This document shows positions 9,488 through 17,952 of a stretch of 64,000 nt of DNA, piece by piece. The position numbers and the translations under genes are program-made. Source of the DNA: SAR202 cluster bacterium AC-647-N09_OGT_505m (lineage in GTDB: Bacteria; Chloroflexota; Dehalococcoidia; UBA2985); the NCBI GenBank assembly GCA_009391225.1, contig VEXC01000004.1, forward strand, positions 1 to 64,000, in the 5' to 3' direction. The notes beneath the pieces were generated by a model. It made no database searches. It was not told the origin of the DNA and saw nothing but the letters and a program-made list of their open reading frames with translations. Positions within the stretch are counted from its first letter, which is position 1; every line of letters begins with the position of its first letter.

Positions 9488-9788
9488 CTATGATTGAACC
9501 CCTTCAACAAACAAGACGTTCGCGTTGGCAGGCTCATGCCGCAATTGCATTGGGCCACTGTACTCATGTGAGTGATACCATTTCTTCAACTGCTCCATAC
9601 TCTCAAACTCTATGACAACCATCCGACTTGGTTGCCAAGTACCCTCGACTTTCTCAATCGTATCTCCACGCACTAGGTATCCCCCCCCACACCCCCATAT
9701 TTTCGACTGTAGCAGGTACCAGCAGACCGTATTCATGGAACTTGGCGGTGTCCGTCACTTTTACATTAGCGATTGCGTATGCGGCCAT
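9488..9788 (-). pseudogene. DUF1330 family gene broken by a frameshift in a G8 run
   Basis: An ATG at 9788-9786, preceded by AGGGAG five bases upstream, begins MAAYAIANVKVTDTAKFHEY and continues to ENMGVWGG. The frame is then lost in a run of eight G (C on the plus strand, 9681-9688). The next frame continues exactly where a DUF1330 protein should: GGYLVRGD, then PSRMVVIEFESMEQLKKWYH and the C-terminal FVEGV. With seven G the product would be an uninterrupted protein of about 100 residues, the usual DUF1330 length (small ferredoxin-like dimer, function unknown). It is a true pseudogene, a phase-variable gene, or a sequencing error in the homopolymer. Confidence 0.8.
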
Positions 9789-10028
9789 GGCTACTCCCTA
9801 TAATGATGGCTCTGGACGGGACGTTTGCTCTACTAGATTGCTAACTGGAATGTTATTCAGAAAGATAAGACTATTCCGAGGTAGTGGCAAGATATATCTC
9901 TATGCATGCCCCCGCGGTGTACGTAATCCACCAGGGAACTCCTAGCCTTCAGGCCTCCATAAAGTTAAAAGTTAAGAGTAGAGCCAGGATAAGCAGTAGC
10001 GATAACTTGCATAGATTTCTCTCCGTTT

Positions 10029-11069
10029 TCACTGTTGCTGGGGCTTCTTAGGTAAATCGAACGCTTCGGAGATTAACTCAAAAGATTTCAATCTGTCTTC
10101 AAGGTAATAGCAGTTGGTGACAATGCTCACGTCGGTTGTTCGATAAACTTTTGCGGCTTCCAATATTTGATTCTTAACTATAGCCGGGGAGCCTCGTATG
10201 GAGTGCTTGTTGACTTGTTCCAAATGGTGTAATTCAGAGGGCGCTAGTTTGATTGAGTAAGCTTCTTCCGGTGAGATCATTGGCCCACGTATACCCCTAA
10301 GGGTGTTGATTCGGGAGATGTTTCTGCTTGATTGTATGAATTCTGCTTCTTCAGAAGTCTCAGCACAAATGACTTGCAATGCCACATTGAATTTGGGGCT
10401 CGTAAGATATCCTGATGGGCGGAACAGTTGTCTGTATAAGTCAGCGACCAAAGGGCCATGCCCTGCGGTAGTTCCAAAGAAATCAGCAAAAGAAAATGGC
10501 AGACCGAGGGTCGCGGCTAATCTGGCGCTGTAGTCGCTAGAACCAAGTAGCCATATGCCGGGGATTGAAAGCGGTGGTGGACCTGGTTGCGATTTTATAT
10601 TTGAGAAGATGTGTTCATCTGGCAGAGTTCCAGACAGGAATCCAATCAGATCAGTCACTTGTTGTGGGAATGTCTGAATGTCTGCGATTTCCTTTGGGTA
10701 TGATAAAGCTCTGGCGGTATCCTGGTCGCTACCAGGAGCTCTACCAATGCCCAATTCGATTCGATTTGGGTAGAAAGATTGCAGTACACTGAAGGTCTCT
10801 GCCACTTTGAACGCGGAATAGTGAGAAAGCATGACTCCGCCGCTGCCAACAGTTATACTGTGTGTCTGAGAAGCTATTTGACCTACTAGGATTTCAGGTG
10901 CGGTTCCTGCGAATCCTCCTGAATTATGGTGTTCAGCAACCCAGTATCGATGGTATCCAAGTTTTTCAGCAAGTCGCGCAAGGACAACTGTCTCGTGCAA
11001 TGCTTCTTGTACGGTGCCTCCATTCCTAATGGGAGACTGGTCTACTATGCCAAACTCTAGTGCATCCAT
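10029..11069 (-). CDS. LLM class flavin-dependent oxidoreductase (luciferase-like)
   Basis: 346-residue TIM-barrel flavin oxidoreductase of the bacterial luciferase family. The N-terminal LEFGIVDQSPIR, the WVAEHHNSGGFAGTAPEI block, GSGGVMLSHYSAFKVAE and the FYPNRIELGIGRAPGSD block match the MsnO8-like subgroup, in which reduced FMN (or F420 in related groups) is bound at the barrel mouth. Reaction and substrate are unknown. No flavin reductase partner lies nearby. It is monocistronic on the minus strand, with an AT-rich 220-base spacer separating it from the DegV gene upstream. The ATG at 11069 gives a normal family length. Expansion of such oxidoreductases is a known feature of SAR202 genomes, which supports the suggested origin. 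Confidence 0.9.
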   Translation of the reverse strand: MDALEFGIVDQSPIRNGGTVQEALHETVVLARLAEKLGYHRYWVAEHHNSGGFAGTAPEILVGQIASQTHSITVGSGGVMLSHYSAFKVAETFSVLQSFYPNRIELGIGRAPGSDQDTARALSYPKEIADIQTFPQQVTDLIGFLSGTLPDEHIFSNIKSQPGPPPLSIPGIWLLGSSDYSARLAATLGLPFSFADFFGTTAGHGPLVADLYRQLFRPSGYLTSPKFNVALQVICAETSEEAEFIQSSRNISRINTLRGIRGPMISPEEAYSIKLAPSELHHLEQVNKHSIRGSPAIVKNQILEAAKVYRTTDVSIVTNCYYLEDRLKSFELISEAFDLPKKPQQQ

Positions 11070-11288
11070 TGTTTAATGTTTAACTTTCTGTATGAGTACA
11101 ATGGTCATATAGTAAATTCCAAGGATGCCTGGTTAAGCCTAAACATATGTATCACAGTATTAACCTACTTACTTCAAATAAATCGAAAGGTTTCACATTT
11201 AGGTTCAGGAGACTCTGCTGAAGGCTTGAAGGGCTATTCTCTAGCACTCGATGATAGTTAGACTATCTCAAATACACTATGTTTCGGC

Positions 11289-12134
11289 CTAGGTTTGGGT
11301 GATTACACAGACAACCCCTATAACTCCAGGCCCTCCATGCGCTCCAACTGCTGGGCTGATTCTGATTATCAAAGGGCTTGTATCCTCAGCAAAGCGATTG
11401 TTAAGACGTCCAGCTAAATTTCTCGCCGCAGTGGGGTCGGTTGTATATAGGATCGCCGCTTTATCAAGATTGCCACACTCCTCGGTCAACTGCTGCAATC
11501 TCTGAACACCTTTCTGGAAGGTTCTGATTTTTAACTTTGTTTCTATTACCCCATCCTCCAGAGTTAATATGGGCTTTATCTGTAGAACGCTGCCGAATAA
11601 TGCACTGGCCCGTCCGATACGCCCCCCCTTTTCGAGATATTCTAGTGTATCGAAAAGTATAAATATGCGCGTTCTGTCGAGTACCGACTTAGCAACAGAG
11701 GCAGCTTGATCTAGAGAGGCACCGCCTTTGGCAGCCTCTGCCGCAGCTATCACACTGAACCCGAGTCCCATAGAAGCCTGCATACTATCAATAAATCGAA
11801 TAGATTCCCCTAGGTTTTCCATGCTGCCAGCCTGGGTTGCGGAATTCAATGTGCCACTCAATTTCGAGGAGAGATGAATAGATAGGATTTGATTAGAAGA
11901 CGCCCGTATGTTCTTGTACGCCTCAACAAAACTCCCCACTGATGGCTGAGAGGTGGTTGGCATCATGTCCTCGTGAAGCAATCTCTGATAAAACTGATCG
12001 GCTGATAACTCAATACCATCCTTGTAAGACTCATTTCCAAATGACACCGTTAAAGGAACCACGACTATTCCTAGATCAGTTGCCAATTGTTCGGGTATAT
12101 CCGCTCCACTATCGGTAACAACTTGTACGGCCAT
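11289..12134 (-). CDS. DegV family fatty-acid-binding protein
   Basis: 281-residue cytoplasmic protein of the DegV family. It starts with VQVVTDSGADIPEQLATDLGI, has the fatty-acid headgroup motif TTSQPSVGSF near residue 60 and the second-domain segment LEYLEKGGRIGRA. Characterised members (FakB of Firmicutes) bind an acyl chain and present it to the kinase FakA for acyl-phosphate formation; no fakA gene is in the window, but PlsY at 16168 uses acyl-phosphate, so a link to phospholipid synthesis is plausible. The start ATG is preceded by AAAGGAGAAC, an excellent ribosome binding site. Length is normal for the family. Confidence 0.92.
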   Translation of the reverse strand: MAVQVVTDSGADIPEQLATDLGIVVVPLTVSFGNESYKDGIELSADQFYQRLLHEDMMPTTSQPSVGSFVEAYKNIRASSNQILSIHLSSKLSGTLNSATQAGSMENLGESIRFIDSMQASMGLGFSVIAAAEAAKGGASLDQAASVAKSVLDRTRIFILFDTLEYLEKGGRIGRASALFGSVLQIKPILTLEDGVIETKLKIRTFQKGVQRLQQLTEECGNLDKAAILYTTDPTAARNLAGRLNNRFAEDTSPLIIRISPAVGAHGGPGVIGVVCVITQT

Positions 12135-13023
12135 GTTCTCCTTTCATCTCATCTCCAATCCAGAAATACAGGTCCGTCTATAATTCTCGTTCCATTGCCA
12201 AAGCTGTATTCCAGATAAAAAACATATGGCTTCGGGATAATCATGGCTCTTGGAGTCGAGGTTAAAGACATATCCCGCATTGTACCTAATCCTCCATGAT
12301 ACCCTTAGCCCTGTGAAACGCTGCCCCGCATTATAACCTGTCAAGGCTATACAAGGCGAATATTAAACTCATTGTCATTAGGGTGCATGACGAGAGGCTA
12401 GTCAGGGTAACTCTTGGATTTATTATTAACACTTCTGCCATTGTTCTTGTTTGATTACTCATCCAAATAGCTTGCTTAACCGAGCCTGGTATCGTCAGTA
12501 CCACCGTGACACTCGCGCCACTGAGGACACTGCTGAGAGCTTTGTAAACCACTCCGGATTATCAGGAATTTGACGCATAATCAAATCTATTGGCAGCCCC
12601 GAAGCGTCACCATTCTGGTGATTTACTGACATCCTGCAAACCCATTGGGTTTTTCAAGGGTATTCAGAGTCAGCTGCTGCTTATGGCGGGAGGACCCCAG
12701 CACCGCGTCGGCATATCTGCATCGTGAAGGCGTCAGATGAATGTCCCAACCTCGCTCGCACTGCTTTGGGGTGTGCGTTGTAGCTGTAAATTGAAGTTTC
12801 AGAGTAGATCAGAACACTTCCTTCTACTCTACGTTTAGTATGGGATGCATATGTCTCTAGGGAAATACCCCGTCACTTGGAGGTCATGTCTGGACATGAT
12901 ATGCCCGCTGATGTCACGTATCCTAAGTGTGGTGCCGACCTATATGGACTGCTACAATGGTGCGGTTCGGTCCCATGGGCGATTGCGAACACATACAATA
13001 AGCGATTGGTAAGGAGCAATGCG
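12135..13023. other. Intergenic stretch between divergent genes
   Basis: 889 bases between the minus-strand DegV gene and the plus-strand alpha/beta hydrolase. Short frames on the minus strand (12144-12344 and 12331-12552) have no recognisable similarity. A small hairpin AAACCC-ATT-GGGTTT followed by TT lies at 12638-12654. A TATAAT on the minus strand (12335-12330) could belong to a DegV promoter but has no good -35 partner. Nothing else is supported. Confidence 0.45.
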
Positions 13024-13869
13024 ATGACCGACGTGAAGGCACAAGAGAAATTCGTGACTGTTAACAATCTAAGACTGCGATACTTTGATTGGGGGAGCAA
13101 GGGCATGCCACCAATGGTTTGCCTTCACGGTCATACGGGGCAAGCTCATATATGGGACGAGTTCGCCGAATTAATGTCATCTCAGTACCATGTCTATGCA
13201 TTGGATCAGAGAGGACACGGGGGTAGCCAATGGTCCTCGAATGGCTACGACAGGGATCGGTTTGTGGAGGATCTTAGCGACTTCTTGGACACACTGTCCT
13301 TGGGTCGCGTCACGCTTGTGGGTCTCTCTATGGGTGGTTGGAACTCCCTGCTCTACACTCCCAGCCATCCGGAGCGAGTAGAGCGTATTATCCTTGTGGA
13401 TATCGGTCCAGAGCCCAATGAACAGTCACGGCAGGGAAGGAGTAATAGGCTGCCTACCCCCATGGAGTTTGGAAATATGGAGCAAGCCTTTGCTTGGGCC
13501 CGCCAGACCAACCCATGGGTTACTGACTCCAGGCTTCGGAGAGACTTGGCTGACAGGATGCGGCAGCAGGATAACGGGGGGTGGACGTGGAAGGCAGACC
13601 CGGTTCTGTACACTACCCCTCTCTCTGACATGGAGGATCCTGAGTCCATCGCCAGATATTGGCGTAGTCTTGAGGCCATCACATGTCCCATCCTAGAGGT
13701 CAGGGGCAAGGAGAGTCCCACGGTCTCTGATGAAACGCTAGAGCGAATGGCCAGGGCGAATCCACGCTTCAGACACATAGACGTGGAGGGAGCGGGCCAC
13801 GTGGTGACTGTAGATAAGCCCCAGGAGTTCATCGCAGCTACCAGTTCCTTTCTGGGGTTGATGGTGTAA
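13024..13869 (+). CDS. Alpha/beta hydrolase
   Basis: 281-residue hydrolase of the alpha/beta fold. The oxyanion segment CLHGHTGQ (about residues 33-40), DQRGHGGS, the nucleophile elbow VGLSMGGW with Ser102, and the catalytic histidine in EGAGHVV near the C-terminus are all in place; the acid probably lies in the EVRGKESP region. This arrangement suits small esters, C-C bond hydrolysis of meta-cleavage products or haloperoxidase-like activity; substrate cannot be told. The ATG at 13024 was selected over an in-frame ATG at 12877 because AAGGAG stands seven bases before it and the extra 49 residues resemble nothing in the family. Monocistronic. Confidence 0.88.
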   Translation: MTDVKAQEKFVTVNNLRLRYFDWGSKGMPPMVCLHGHTGQAHIWDEFAELMSSQYHVYALDQRGHGGSQWSSNGYDRDRFVEDLSDFLDTLSLGRVTLVGLSMGGWNSLLYTPSHPERVERIILVDIGPEPNEQSRQGRSNRLPTPMEFGNMEQAFAWARQTNPWVTDSRLRRDLADRMRQQDNGGWTWKADPVLYTTPLSDMEDPESIARYWRSLEAITCPILEVRGKESPTVSDETLERMARANPRFRHIDVEGAGHVVTVDKPQEFIAATSSFLGLMV

Positions 13870-14446
13870 GGGCCAAAACGAGGGCCATCTAGAGTTTCAG
13901 CGCGCTCTGGCGCCGTTTGACACCCACCGCGATGAGAATATGCTGCCTTGAGATTCTAGGTAAGCGGCAGAATATACGCACTGCCGTGGTTATGGAGTGG
14001 CGAGTTCTTAGGAATCCTGGAGGCCAAGTGTTCTGTTTTTGGGAGCAACAACCCCAGGAGGATGGCAAAGGAACTAACGGAGGTTAGGCTTGGGACTGGT
14101 ACAGTTAATTGACTGGTAACCACGCGCTGAAGTAATATCCCAGGGGAATGCCAGATGGGTGCTTCAAGAGGAGATAGGCTCACATTGGGTGGTGAATGGT
14201 ATCCGAGTTGACACTCTTATAGTGGAGATACCTGGTCTCTCTCATTACTGTGTTTGGTTGCGACCAACTCTGGTCAGGGTGGACTCTGTACCCTTGGAAT
14301 TCCCTGAAGCGGAAGATCTAGATAGACATTAGGTGTCTCAAGAATGCATGTTGCGTCTTGAGACAGGTGTAATTTCAATCAAAGGCAGTGGGGAAACTCT
14401 GTATGATATCGGCCTACTCCATGTGGGTCATGTGGGAGACTGTGAT
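13870..14446. other. Intergenic stretch with a start-less open frame
   Basis: 577 bases. The plus-strand frame 14119-14332 is open for about 70 codons with protein-like composition (for example VDTLIVEIPGL and VDSVPLEFPEAEDLDRH) but has no start codon with a ribosome site and no recognised family. It may be the 3' end of a decayed gene that once preceded the YmdB gene. Nothing else is supported. Confidence 0.35.
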
Positions 14447-15214
14447 TTGCGAGCATTGATGATTGGCGATGTGATTGGTAGGCCTGGCAGAAGGGCCGTC
14501 CAGGACCTTCTGCCAGGCCTACGTGATGAGTATGGCATAGACTTTGTGGTGGCCAACGGAGAGAATGCCGCCGCGGGATTTGGGCTCACGGTAGATACTG
14601 CTCAAGAGCTATTCGACAGTGGCGTAGACGTCATCACTTCGGGAAACCATATATGGGATCAGAGGGAGATAGTTCCCTACTTGGACGAGGATGTGCCCAT
14701 ACTGCGCCCACTCAACTATCCCCCCAGTGTACCCGGCAAAGGTTATGTCAGTGTAGGGGGCGTGTTGGTGGTCAACCTGATAGGTAGGGTGTTTGTGGGT
14801 AACTACGATTGTCCCTTCCGGGCCATGGATACACTGATAGGAGATTTGTTGGAGAGCCATCGAGTGATTCTGGTGGACTTTCATGCCGAAGCTACTTCAG
14901 AGAAGGTGGCCATGGGTTGGTATTTGGACGGCAGAGTTAGTGCTGTGGTGGGGACCCATACCCATGTTGGGACCGTGGACACTAGTCTCCTGTTACAAGG
15001 CACGGCCTACGTAAGTGACCTTGGAATGGTGGGGCCGTCGCATTCCGTGATTGGTAGCACCATTGATGACGTTCTGGAACGTTTCCTCAACCAGACGCCC
15101 CGTAGACTCAGTGTGGCCAGTGGGTCAGTGAAATTCGGCTCCGTGATGGTGGACATAGACGAAAGTACTGGTAGGGCCACACAGATTATCCGGGTAGATA
15201 GAGAGGTGAATTAA
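14447..15214 (+). CDS. ymdB: YmdB family metallophosphoesterase (cyclic nucleotide phosphodiesterase-like)
   Basis: 255-residue dinuclear metallophosphoesterase of the TIGR00282 / YmdB family; Bacillus YmdB hydrolyses 2',3'- and 3',5'-cyclic nucleotides. Metal ligands are visible: D8 in MIGDVIGRPGRR, E39-N40 in ANGENAAAGFG, N67-H68 in TSGNHIWDQ, a histidine in VDFHAEATSEK and the GTHTHVGT motif. A TTG start at 14447 is proposed: GGGAG lies eight bases before it and the product then begins MRALMIGD as in the family. The first in-frame ATG would be 38 codons upstream and would add an unrelated extension. The stop is two bases before the start of the PHP gene, so the two are co-translated. A strong stem-loop lies inside the 5' coding part. 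Confidence 0.88.
   Translation: MRALMIGDVIGRPGRRAVQDLLPGLRDEYGIDFVVANGENAAAGFGLTVDTAQELFDSGVDVITSGNHIWDQREIVPYLDEDVPILRPLNYPPSVPGKGYVSVGGVLVVNLIGRVFVGNYDCPFRAMDTLIGDLLESHRVILVDFHAEATSEKVAMGWYLDGRVSAVVGTHTHVGTVDTSLLLQGTAYVSDLGMVGPSHSVIGSTIDDVLERFLNQTPRRLSVASGSVKFGSVMVDIDESTGRATQIIRVDREVN
14480..14520 (+). promoter_or_regulatory. Perfect stem-loop inside the start of ymdB
   Basis: AGGCCTGGCAGAAGG (14480-14494) and CCTTCTGCCAGGCCT (14506-14520) are perfect 15-base inverted repeats separated by 11 bases. The hairpin begins 33 bases after the proposed TTG start, within codons for GRPGRRAVQDLLPGLR. A GC-rich stem of this strength in early coding sequence could slow ribosomes or act as a structured control element. 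That it is also tolerated as protein sequence is visible; function is inference. Confidence 0.6.
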
Positions 15215-15216
15215 CA

Positions 15217-16062
15217 ATGGCCCAGGTAGACCTTCATTTGCATACTACCCGCTCGGACGGTCGTTTGACCCCGACGGAGTTAGTAGAGATGCTGGCTGAA
15301 AGGGGTCTGAAAGTGGTAGCCATAACCGATCATGACTCCACGGAGGGGCTCATACAGGTGTTTGAAGCAGCGAAGAGATTCCCTCAGCTTTCCATAATCC
15401 CAGGCATAGAATTGAGTACTGACATACCTGGCAACGAAATCCACGTCTTAGGCTACTTTATCCGTTACTCCGACCCGGGTTTCCAGCAGACCTTGAGGGA
15501 GTTCCGCGATGGCAGGGTGGGTCGGGCACGAGAGATGGTGAGCAAACTGGCGGCCCTTGGGATGCCAGTAGAGTGGGACAGGGTGCTAGAATTGGCCGAT
15601 GGGGGCTCTGTAGGACGTCCTCATATTGCCCAAGCCATGGTAGAGAAAGGCTACATAACTTATCCCCAAGAGGCCTTTACAGAGTACATAGGGCGTAACG
15701 GGTCAGCGTACGCGGAACGATACAAGCTGACTCCCACAGAGGCTGTTCGCCTGATCACTGGAGTGGGAGGCCTGCCGGTCCTCGCTCACCCTCGGGAGGT
15801 GGATAATGTGGAGTCTCTGCTGCCGGAGCTCAAGGCGGCCGGACTGGTAGGGATGGAGGTGTATTACGGGTCCTACAACACATCTCAAGTGGAGACTTTC
15901 GCTGCAATGGCTGCCAGGTATGGGTTAATACCTTGTGGTGGCAGCGACTATCATGCTCTGGGCACGCCGGACGAAGTACAGCCTGGTACAGTGGGGCCGT
16001 CCCTGGATATTGCCCAGAGCCTCTATGACCTTGTAGGGGAGAAGGCCGAACTGAGAACCTAG
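15217..16062 (+). CDS. PHP domain phosphoesterase (RNase AM / nucleoside bisphosphatase type)
   Basis: 281-residue protein of the polymerase and histidinol phosphatase family. The four PHP motifs can be followed: VDLHLHTTRSDG at residues 4-15, AITDHDST near 38, the PGIELST segment, and GGSDYH near the C-terminus, which together bind a trinuclear metal centre. Closest architecture is E. coli YciV/RNase AM and the 3',5'-nucleoside bisphosphate phosphatase, which trim RNA 5' ends or recycle pAp. It starts two bases after the ymdB stop (ATG at 15217), so both phosphoesterases are made from one message and may act in the same RNA or nucleotide turnover pathway. Confidence 0.88.
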   Translation: MAQVDLHLHTTRSDGRLTPTELVEMLAERGLKVVAITDHDSTEGLIQVFEAAKRFPQLSIIPGIELSTDIPGNEIHVLGYFIRYSDPGFQQTLREFRDGRVGRAREMVSKLAALGMPVEWDRVLELADGGSVGRPHIAQAMVEKGYITYPQEAFTEYIGRNGSAYAERYKLTPTEAVRLITGVGGLPVLAHPREVDNVESLLPELKAAGLVGMEVYYGSYNTSQVETFAAMAARYGLIPCGGSDYHALGTPDEVQPGTVGPSLDIAQSLYDLVGEKAELRT

Positions 16063-16167
16063 TGGCCGCTGGGCTCATGCCCAAGTACATCGCCCTGTCC
16101 CAGGTGTAACTCAAGCGATTAGCTATCTGACGTAAAATTCCGCGCTCTATTAAAGGATGACTTACCC

Positions 16168-16830
16168 ATGATGGAAGTTGGGGTAATTGTGGTGGCCTAC
16201 CTCATAGGCTCTATCCCTATGGCATACATAGTTGGGCGTGTCATGAAGAAAATAGACATTCGGCACTACGGCAGCGGGAATGTGGGTGCGTCCAATATAT
16301 GGATACACGTGGGCAAATGGGCCGTCATTCCACTGGGTGCATTCGACGTTTTTGTTAAGGGGGCCCTTCCAGTGTATCTAGCCAAAGAACTGGGAACAAG
16401 CCCGTGGATAGCCATGACTGCTGGTCTGAGCACGGTTGTTGGCCATAACTGGTCTCTCTATTTGAAGTTCACCGGAGGGCGGGGTATAACAGTGTCTACG
16501 GGCGTCCTGCTCATACTGGCGTGGAAGGAGTTGGCGGCCCTTCTGGTGGTGGGTATAGCCGGGTGGCTTGTCTTTCGGAGCAGTGCTCTGTGGGTGGGAA
16601 TAGCTGTGGCGTTGATACCGGTGTGGAGCGTAGGATTCAGAGAGCCACTTTCTCTCACGGTGTTGTGCGTTGGACTGGTAGCCATCTTGGCGGCTAAGCG
16701 TGTTCTATCCAACAGGAGTACAATTGAGCGTAGGATTTCCTGGCGCAGCGTATTCGTACAACGCCTGCTATATGATAGGGACGTTGCCAGCAGGGACGAG
16801 TGGGTCTACAGGACTCCCCCTGAGACGTAA
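16168..16830 (+). CDS. plsY: Acyl-phosphate:glycerol-3-phosphate acyltransferase PlsY
   Basis: 220-residue integral membrane enzyme that transfers an acyl group from acyl-phosphate to glycerol 3-phosphate, the first step of phospholipid synthesis. The family motifs are present: GSIPMAYIVGRVM near the N-terminus, IDIRHYGSGNVGASNIW (phosphate loop), VGHNWSLYLKFTGGRGI, and a later GGRG-linked helix. Five to seven hydrophobic segments are expected and seen. It begins with two consecutive ATG codons after AAAGGATGA. The gene lies about 100 bases after the PHP gene on the same strand and its stop is four bases before the next gene. Upstream DegV could supply acyl groups. Confidence 0.93.
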   Translation: MMEVGVIVVAYLIGSIPMAYIVGRVMKKIDIRHYGSGNVGASNIWIHVGKWAVIPLGAFDVFVKGALPVYLAKELGTSPWIAMTAGLSTVVGHNWSLYLKFTGGRGITVSTGVLLILAWKELAALLVVGIAGWLVFRSSALWVGIAVALIPVWSVGFREPLSLTVLCVGLVAILAAKRVLSNRSTIERRISWRSVFVQRLLYDRDVASRDEWVYRTPPET

Positions 16831-16834
16831 GAAG

Positions 16835-17341
16835 ATGATTGAGACGGAGTCCAGCTATTGTGTTCGCCATCCACTGATAGAGACGCGTCTCGCGTGTAGC
16901 AAGTGCGAGACCTTCATATGCTCGCAATGCCTGGTGCAAACTCCTGTGGGGGCACGATGCCCAGACTGTGCACAGACGCGGAGGCTACCGACCATTGAAC
17001 TCGATGCCTCGACTTATGCAAGGGCTGTGGGTTCGGGGGTAGTCCTGGCGGGGATAACCGGCGTTGTGTGGGGTCTCATCTTCTTCGATCTCTTTCGTTT
17101 GCCCTTCCTGCCATGGGTAACGGCCATTGGAATCGGTTACCTTATCGGCGAGGGGATAAGCACTTCGGTTAATCGCAAGCGAGGACGACATCTACAGTAC
17201 ATCGCCGGAGCCGGTATGGGACTGAGTTATTTAATCGCGGGATTGGTGAGCCAAGGGGCCTTCGTCTACGGCTTTCAGAGTCTCTTTTTCTTGATGGTCC
17301 TGGGGATAGGGGTTTTTGTAGCTGCTGGCCGACTGGGATGA
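16835..17341 (+). CDS. B-box zinc-ribbon membrane protein of unknown function
   Basis: 168-residue protein with an N-terminal B-box type zinc finger (residues 8-50: C-x2-H, then CSKC, CSQC and CPDC) followed by about four transmembrane segments (for example GVVLAGITGVVWGLIFF and LFFLMVLGIGVFVAAG). The same zinc ribbon is found in front of rhomboid proteases and small membrane proteins in Chloroflexota and Actinobacteria; the protease motif GxSG is not present here, so no enzymatic role is assigned. The ATG at 16835 lies four bases after the plsY stop; a longer frame that begins inside plsY would add unrelated residues. Probably co-transcribed with plsY. Confidence 0.75.
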   Translation: MIETESSYCVRHPLIETRLACSKCETFICSQCLVQTPVGARCPDCAQTRRLPTIELDASTYARAVGSGVVLAGITGVVWGLIFFDLFRLPFLPWVTAIGIGYLIGEGISTSVNRKRGRHLQYIAGAGMGLSYLIAGLVSQGAFVYGFQSLFFLMVLGIGVFVAAGRLG

Positions 17342-17379
17342 GGGCGATGCGATGCACCATCTGTTGGAGGTGGTCCCTG

Positions 17380-17408
17380 TTGCACTCGCCTATGGCCTCT
17401 GCTATATT
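17380..17408 (+). promoter_or_regulatory. Candidate promoter of the tRNA-Ala gene
   Basis: TTGCAC (17380-17385), a 17-base spacer and TATATT (17403-17408). The -10 box matches five of six consensus bases, the -35 only the TTG part. The first base of the tRNA is 10 bases after the -10 box, a typical start distance for a tRNA with a short leader. Confidence 0.4.
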
Positions 17409-17418
17409 GAGTGCCTCT

Positions 17419-17494
17419 GGGGCTGTAGCTCAGCTGGGAGAGTGCCTCAATGGCATTGAGGAAGTCGAGGGTTCGAGTCCCTCCAGCTCCACCA
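17419..17494 (+). tRNA. tRNA-Ala (GGC)
   Basis: Complete 76-base cloverleaf. The acceptor stem pairs GGGGCTG with CAGCTCC, the D arm is AGCTCAGCTGGGAGAG, the anticodon stem CCTCA/TGAGG encloses ATGGCAT with anticodon GGC, and the T arm is GAGGGTTCGAGTCCCTC. The discriminator base is A and the CCA end is encoded. It reads alanine codons GCC and GCU. It sits 77 bases after the zinc-ribbon gene. Confidence 0.95.
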
Positions 17495-17892
17495 TATATC
17501 TTGACTGTAAGAGCCTCTCTTCTCCATAGTTCGTATTCTCCAACACCGAATAACAGAGATACTCGTTAGGCTCTACCGTGTAATCGCTTTCCAAGTACAT
17601 CGAGGCACAGTAATAAGCCTGTACATTGCGGCTTCAGGTCACTTGTTCGTAATTCGATATTCTCATTTAGGTGAACCGGTTCAAGGCTGCAATATCGAAT
17701 AGTCAAAGCGCATTTCGTCGCAGAAGACAGTGGCATATTAGCTATAGCCCTGATTGTTGTCGGTTTGACCTTGCGGTCACGTGGATCACCTCTTTTCGTA
17801 GTTGTTTTCTCACCTGCCATACTTCCACGCTGCTATCTTCCGGAAAGAACAATTTGGCCCGTTGTTGTGGGTATGATTGTCAACTAAAGCTA

Positions 17893-17921
17893 TTGACATC
17901 CCGTTGTGGAGATGCTAGCAT
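17893..17921 (+). promoter_or_regulatory. Candidate promoter of the ABC binding-protein gene
   Basis: A perfect -35 hexamer TTGACA (17893-17898), a 17-base spacer and TAGCAT (17916-17921, four of six -10 bases). Initiation near 17928 would give a leader of about 25 bases before the ATG at 17953, containing the GGGAGGAAG ribosome site. Confidence 0.45.
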
Positions 17922-17952
17922 CCCCAACATCTCTCAATGGGAGGAAGTCCAT

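Noticed and set aside
12144..12552. Two minus-strand frames upstream of the DegV gene
   Set aside because: No recognisable domains and no ribosome sites; likely leader or spacer sequence.
12877..13023. N-terminal extension of the alpha/beta hydrolase
   Set aside because: AAGGAG seven bases before the ATG at 13024 and absence of similarity in the extension.
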